Shown piece after piece: positions 14,929 through 17,773 of a stretch of 17,773 nt of DNA. The DNA lies in NCBI GenBank assembly GCA_039679375.1, contig JBDKVA010000071.1, positions 1-17,773 on the forward strand, given 5' to 3'. The first letter of the stretch is position 1, and each line of letters opens with the position of its first letter. The DNA comes from JBDKVA01 sp039679375 (GTDB taxonomy: Bacteria; Bacillota; Clostridia; Acetivibrionales; DTU013). The translations under genes were made by a program, and so were the position numbers. The notes beneath the pieces are model-generated. The model saw only the letters and a program-made list of their open reading frames with translations. It had not been told where the DNA came from and ran no database searches.

Positions 14929-15590
14929 AGGTTATTATTATTGGCGGCGGCCAGATGGGTGCTTATATAGCCAAGCTGCTCCTTGACAATCACTGCTCCG
15001 TCAAGTTGATAGAAAACAGGGAAATTATCCTTGACAGGCTGAAAAAGGTCCTTCCGCAGGACACCATCGTATATGGCAGCGGAACGGATCCAAACGTACT
15101 TGAATCTTCGGGAATTATCGAGGCGGATGTAGTTATGGCGGTATCCGGTGCGGATGAAACGAATCTGGTTGCTTCCACCATAGCCAAATTTGAATTTTGT
15201 GTTCCCCGTGTGATCGCACGTGTCAACAATCCTTTAAACGTATGGCTATTCAATTCCGGAATGGGTGTGGACGTTGTACTTAATCAGGCAGATCTGATGG
15301 CTCACCTTGCAGTGGAGGAAATTGATCTGAGAAACATAATTACACTGATGAAGATAGACAGGGGTACGTATTCTATTGTACAGGCCGGGGTCGACAATCA
15401 GTCCGAGGCTGCCGATAAAGCCATCAAGGACTTGACCCTGCCGGTGAAAGCAGTATTGTTCGCTATTTCCAGAGGCAAGGAAATGATTATACCTCACGGT
15501 GATACGGTCATTAAAGGCGGGGATAAGATATTTATATTTGCAGATGAAGAATCCCAGGTTACATTAAGCAGACTTTTCGGACCGAAGTAA
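14925..15590 (+). CDS. TrkA/RCK-type NAD-binding regulator, second of a pair
   Basis: A 221-residue paralogue of the preceding gene with the same layout: glycine-rich loop IGGGQMGAYIA, acidic E at the end of beta-2 (VKLIENR), then an RCK_C domain ending GGDKIFIFADEESQVTLSRLF. It overlaps the first RCK gene as ATGA (14925-14928). The ribosome site GGGGGGAG (14912-14919) is five bases upstream. An in-frame ATG at 14910 would put that site inside the gene, so 14925 is preferred. Tandem non-identical TrkA proteins occur in several bacteria and are thought to form hetero-oligomeric gating rings. The two proteins are clearly diverged, so the duplication is not recent. Confidence 0.88.
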   Translation: MKVIIIGGGQMGAYIAKLLLDNHCSVKLIENREIILDRLKKVLPQDTIVYGSGTDPNVLESSGIIEADVVMAVSGADETNLVASTIAKFEFCVPRVIARVNNPLNVWLFNSGMGVDVVLNQADLMAHLAVEEIDLRNIITLMKIDRGTYSIVQAGVDNQSEAADKAIKDLTLPVKAVLFAISRGKEMIIPHGDTVIKGGDKIFIFADEESQVTLSRLFGPK

Positions 15591-15595
15591 GGGGT

Positions 15596-15644
15596 ATGAT
15601 GCCGGCTATCATTCCGAACGGGTAGGGGCGGCCATTGACCGCCC
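15596..15644. repeat. Two stem-loops after the RCK operon, the second GC-rich and REP-like
   Basis: ATGAT (15596-15600) pairs with ATCAT (15608-15612) around GCCGGCT. GGGCGG (15626-15631) pairs with CCGCCC (15639-15644) in the sequence GTAGGGGCGGCCATTGACC. No T-run follows, so termination would be inefficient. From memory, GTAGGGGCG..CCATTG..CGCCC palindromes are widespread intergenic repeats in Firmicutes and other bacteria. This copy sits five bases after the stop of the second RCK gene. Confidence 0.6.
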
Positions 15645-15697
15645 GCTTTAAGGTATAATGAAGAATTTTCTATGAGTGAATGATTCCTCCGGGAATA

Positions 15698-15726
15698 TTG
15701 ATATTTAAGGTATCTAAATATATAAT
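15698..15726 (+). promoter_or_regulatory. Strong sigma-A promoter before the membrane-helical protein
   Basis: TTGATA (15698-15703), exactly 17 bases, TATAAT (15721-15726): 11 of 12 consensus positions. Transcription should start near 15733. This makes a TTG at 15736 implausible as a start and favours ATG 15787. Confidence 0.82.
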
Positions 15727-15786
15727 GGATATAAATTGGAAAATGATCTCTATGAAAAATTGTTTCATTTGAAGGGTGGTATTCCG

Positions 15787-16569
15787 ATGTACCAGAAAGC
15801 AGCTCTGAAATTTCAGAACCTGTTGTATCTTGCAGTGGGAGCAGCTTTGGTATATGGCATTCAAAATGCTGTACCCGGAAAGCCCTGGCTGGCTGCAGCC
15901 GTCGGTGCGGCAGGGGTTGCTACATATGCGGCTGCTGTGATCCGTACTGTAAAAAGCAGGCAATTCCAGGAAGAGTACAAGTTGGCGGAAAAGCTTGACG
16001 ATATCCATAAATTGAGCTGGGAGTGCAACAGCTTCTACAGGAAAAATTCAGGAAGCCTAGATAAAACTCTTCGGACAAAGACGATCGGCGTGCTCAAACA
16101 AAAGCAGGAGCTGATCAGCTACTTCGAACGGTATTGTGAGGATCCGATCAAGCAGAGGATCATTGAGCAGGCTTTAAAGCTTGTGCTGGCCTATCTCAAC
16201 CTTGCCGGCAATTATTCCGACAGGATGCGTGAGCTGTCACAGCAAAATATGAACAGTCTGATTGCAAGGATCAATCTGAATAACAGGAAGCTTGGCTCGC
16301 TTAAAAGCTACGAAGCCGTTCTCGAGCTTACAAAGACGGTGGAAATGGATGAAAAGCTCCTGCAAAGCTTCAAAGAAGAGCGCGAAGAGCTGGAAATGGT
16401 CAACGTACGGCTGGACCAGATCGAAAGCACCATCGTTGGATTCAAGCACAGGATTTTATCAACTGACCTCTCCGATCCCGAAACTGAGGAAATAGAAAAT
16501 GTCATAAACGAAGCCTCGGCGCTGGACAACGCCTTGAACGAACGCGCAAGGCTCCGCCAGCGGATGTAG
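15787..16569 (+). CDS. Unrecognised protein: two N-terminal membrane helices plus long helical domain
   Basis: A 260-residue protein of no family I recognise. Two hydrophobic segments (about residues 10-28 and 33-52) with a short Pro/Gly turn form an N-terminal hairpin. About 200 residues of charged, mostly helical sequence follow. Heptad-like patterns are strongest near residues 170-215, including EKLLQSFKEEREELEMVNVRLDQIE, read in two parts. No catalytic motif or cysteine cluster is seen. ATG 15787 has GGGTGGT (15774-15780) six bases upstream; extending to the TTG at 15736 would leave almost no mRNA leader. It has its own strong promoter and faces metF, so it is a single-gene unit. The layout resembles membrane-anchored scaffold or stress proteins, but I assign no function. 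Confidence 0.75.
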   Translation: MYQKAALKFQNLLYLAVGAALVYGIQNAVPGKPWLAAAVGAAGVATYAAAVIRTVKSRQFQEEYKLAEKLDDIHKLSWECNSFYRKNSGSLDKTLRTKTIGVLKQKQELISYFERYCEDPIKQRIIEQALKLVLAYLNLAGNYSDRMRELSQQNMNSLIARINLNNRKLGSLKSYEAVLELTKTVEMDEKLLQSFKEEREELEMVNVRLDQIESTIVGFKHRILSTDLSDPETEEIENVINEASALDNALNERARLRQRM

Positions 16570-16605
16570 AGTGATTGATAGATACAATCGGATCAGGGCT
16601 GCGAT

Positions 16606-17478
16606 CTACTTTATGCCTGCCATGATCTCGGCAGTGGATTTCGGCCTGTTCATGGTGTACAGGTGAATGCCGTCGACTCCGTTCTCAATGAGGTCTCGTA
16701 TTTGCTGTGTCGCGTACTCGATACCGGCTTTTCTCAAATCATCCGGATTTTCTTGATATTTATCCATCATCAGAACAAGCTTGGCCGGTATGGAACAACC
16801 GCTTTTTGCAGTAATGGATTTGATCTGGTCGGCCTTGAATATGGGCATGATACCCGCTGCAACCGGACAGTTTATGCCTGCTGAGCGTGCCTTCTCCATG
16901 AAATCGTAAAACAGTCTGTTGTCAAAAAACAATTGTGTGATAAGAAAATCGGCCCCGGCGTCCACCTTTTCCTTTAGATGGGCCAGGTCTTCGCTGAGTC
17001 TTTTGCAGTCCGCATGGCCTTCTACGTATGCCGCAGCTGCGATACAGAAGTTGTTGACCTTCCTGACGTGGTTCACAAGTTCGGAGGCATAGCTGTAAAC
17101 ATTTTTATTGAAATCAAAATCAGGCTGTCCGGCCGGAGGGTCGCCCCTTAAGGCAAGGATATTCTCCAGCCCCAATTCATGCATGGAGGCAAGCATACTG
17201 TCTATTTCCTCCCTGGTATGCCCGACACATGTAAAGTGGGCCATACTCTCTATATGATGCAGATTTTTGATCCTTGTTGCGATTTCCAGCGTTCTTCCCT
17301 TCTGGCTCCCGCCTGCACCGTAGGTAACGCTGATATAGTCCGGTTTCAGAGCTTCAAACTGGTCCAGATGATCATAAATGGTGTCAATCGGGATGCCGGG
17401 CTTTGGTGGGAAAAGCTCAAATGCAATAACAGGTTTCTTATTTTTAAATAAATCAATGATTCTCATAATGACCGCCAT
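16606..17478 (-). CDS. metF: Methylenetetrahydrofolate reductase (MetF type)
   Basis: A 290-residue TIM-barrel flavoprotein. Family marks are FELFPPK near the N-terminus (E21, the catalytic Glu position), VTYGAGGS (51-58), HFTCVG (81-86), ALRGDPP (109-115, D113 for FAD contact), FLITQLFFD and VAAGIMPI. It reduces 5,10-methylene-THF to 5-methyl-THF for methionine synthesis; in acetogens it also serves the methyl branch of the Wood-Ljungdahl route. The first ATG gives MAVIMRIIDLF. The internal ATG (17466) would start closer to the usual family N-terminus, and both have weak ribosome sites. It is convergent with the preceding gene, 36 bases apart, with no clear terminator between. Confidence 0.94.
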   Translation of the reverse strand: MAVIMRIIDLFKNKKPVIAFELFPPKPGIPIDTIYDHLDQFEALKPDYISVTYGAGGSQKGRTLEIATRIKNLHHIESMAHFTCVGHTREEIDSMLASMHELGLENILALRGDPPAGQPDFDFNKNVYSYASELVNHVRKVNNFCIAAAAYVEGHADCKRLSEDLAHLKEKVDAGADFLITQLFFDNRLFYDFMEKARSAGINCPVAAGIMPIFKADQIKSITAKSGCSIPAKLVLMMDKYQENPDDLRKAGIEYATQQIRDLIENGVDGIHLYTMNRPKSTAEIMAGIK

Positions 17479-17534
17479 TTCCGCCGGTATTCACCAGCAC
17501 AACTGCACTTTATAAGTCTATGAACATTAAGTAT

Positions 17535-17562
17535 ATTATAACATCATTCAAATTACTGTCAA
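17535..17562 (-). promoter_or_regulatory. Sigma-A promoter of metF
   Basis: Reading the minus strand: TTGACA (17562-17557), 16 bases, TATAAT (17540-17535) with an upstream TG making an extended -10 (TGTTATAAT). The start of transcription should be near 17528, leaving a leader of about 50 bases. That is too short for a SAM riboswitch or T-box, either of which could have been expected on a methionine gene. Confidence 0.82.
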
Positions 17563-17683
17563 GTACAATTAAACAACTATTAACTACTATACACCGTTTT
17601 TTGCACAGAAAATATTTTGTAAAAATTCTGCATTTATTTGGTTGCGGTAGTATACAAAACGTCCAATAATTGCATATCATGTA

Positions 17684-17712
17684 TTGAAATAAAAACAAAA
17701 GCCTGCTACAAT
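17684..17712 (+). promoter_or_regulatory. Plus-strand promoter reading out of the right edge
   Basis: TTGAAA (17684-17689), 17 bases, TACAAT (17707-17712), with TG at 17704-17705 giving an extended -10 (TGCTACAAT). Transcription would start near 17719. A 7-bp perfect stem follows in the leader: CAAATAC (17735-17741) with GTATTTG (17753-17759). The gene it serves lies beyond the window. Confidence 0.6.
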
Positions 17713-17773
17713 AGATTCAACCGCCGCCGATTTTCAAATACAGCAATGGAGCGTATTTGCGTAAATCTGTAAG

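Noticed and set aside
15635..15659. TTGACC and TATAAT after the RCK genes as a promoter
   Set aside because: The spacer is only 13 bases; the TTGATA-N17-TATAAT pair at 15698-15726 is much better.
17479..17534. SAM riboswitch or T-box upstream of metF
   Set aside because: The strong promoter at 17535-17562 leaves a leader of about 50 bases, too short for either element, and no characteristic motifs are seen.

Overview
The window looks like chromosomal DNA of a spore-forming anaerobic Clostridia-type member of the Bacillota. The order maf, radC, mreB, mreC, mreD, (PBP2), minC, minD, (minE), spoIVFA-like, spoIVFB-like matches the cell-shape, division and sporulation block known from Bacillus subtilis. 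The presence of MinE and of a class B PBP between mreD and minC is typical of the clostridial version. AGGAGG-type ribosome sites, TTG and GTG starts and consensus sigma-A promoters fit this assignment. I cannot name the genus.

Layout. Positions 1-749 contain no convincing gene. They hold a run of hairpins and a compound palindromic repeat with 24-bp perfect arms. Positions 750-6787 carry maf, radC, mreBCD and a 702-residue PBP2 (elongasome), all on the plus strand. Positions 6925-9239 carry minC, minD, minE and a protein of the methylglyoxal synthase fold, closed by a strong intrinsic terminator at 9290-9318. minD has its own perfect-consensus promoter. Positions 9431-11262 carry a membrane-anchored LytM/M23 protein overlapping an M50 intramembrane protease, the SpoIVFA/SpoIVFB pair that activates the late mother-cell sigma factor. 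Positions 11429-15590 carry a P-type ATPase closely resembling eukaryotic Na,K-ATPase (P2C type), tightly followed by two TrkA/RCK proteins. Positions 15787-16569 carry an unrecognised two-helix membrane protein with a long helical tail. metF lies on the minus strand (16606-17478). The right edge has a plus-strand promoter reading out of the window.

How the parts work together. MreBCD and PBP2 drive lateral wall synthesis, MinCDE places the division septum, and the SpoIVF pair acts at engulfed-forespore stage. The ATPase-RCK-RCK operon looks like a cation homeostasis unit placed where B. subtilis has rplU.

Points most worth a second look: (1) the MgsA-like protein has lost the family's catalytic Asp, His and Asp residues, so it is probably not a methylglyoxal synthase; (2) the P2C ATPase is coupled to two RCK sensor proteins with no channel gene beside them; (3) the ATPase promoter is overlapped by an 11-bp dyad; (4) the SpoIVFA-like LytM domain keeps its zinc ligands but has Asn in place of one catalytic His; (5) the 5' repeat cluster.
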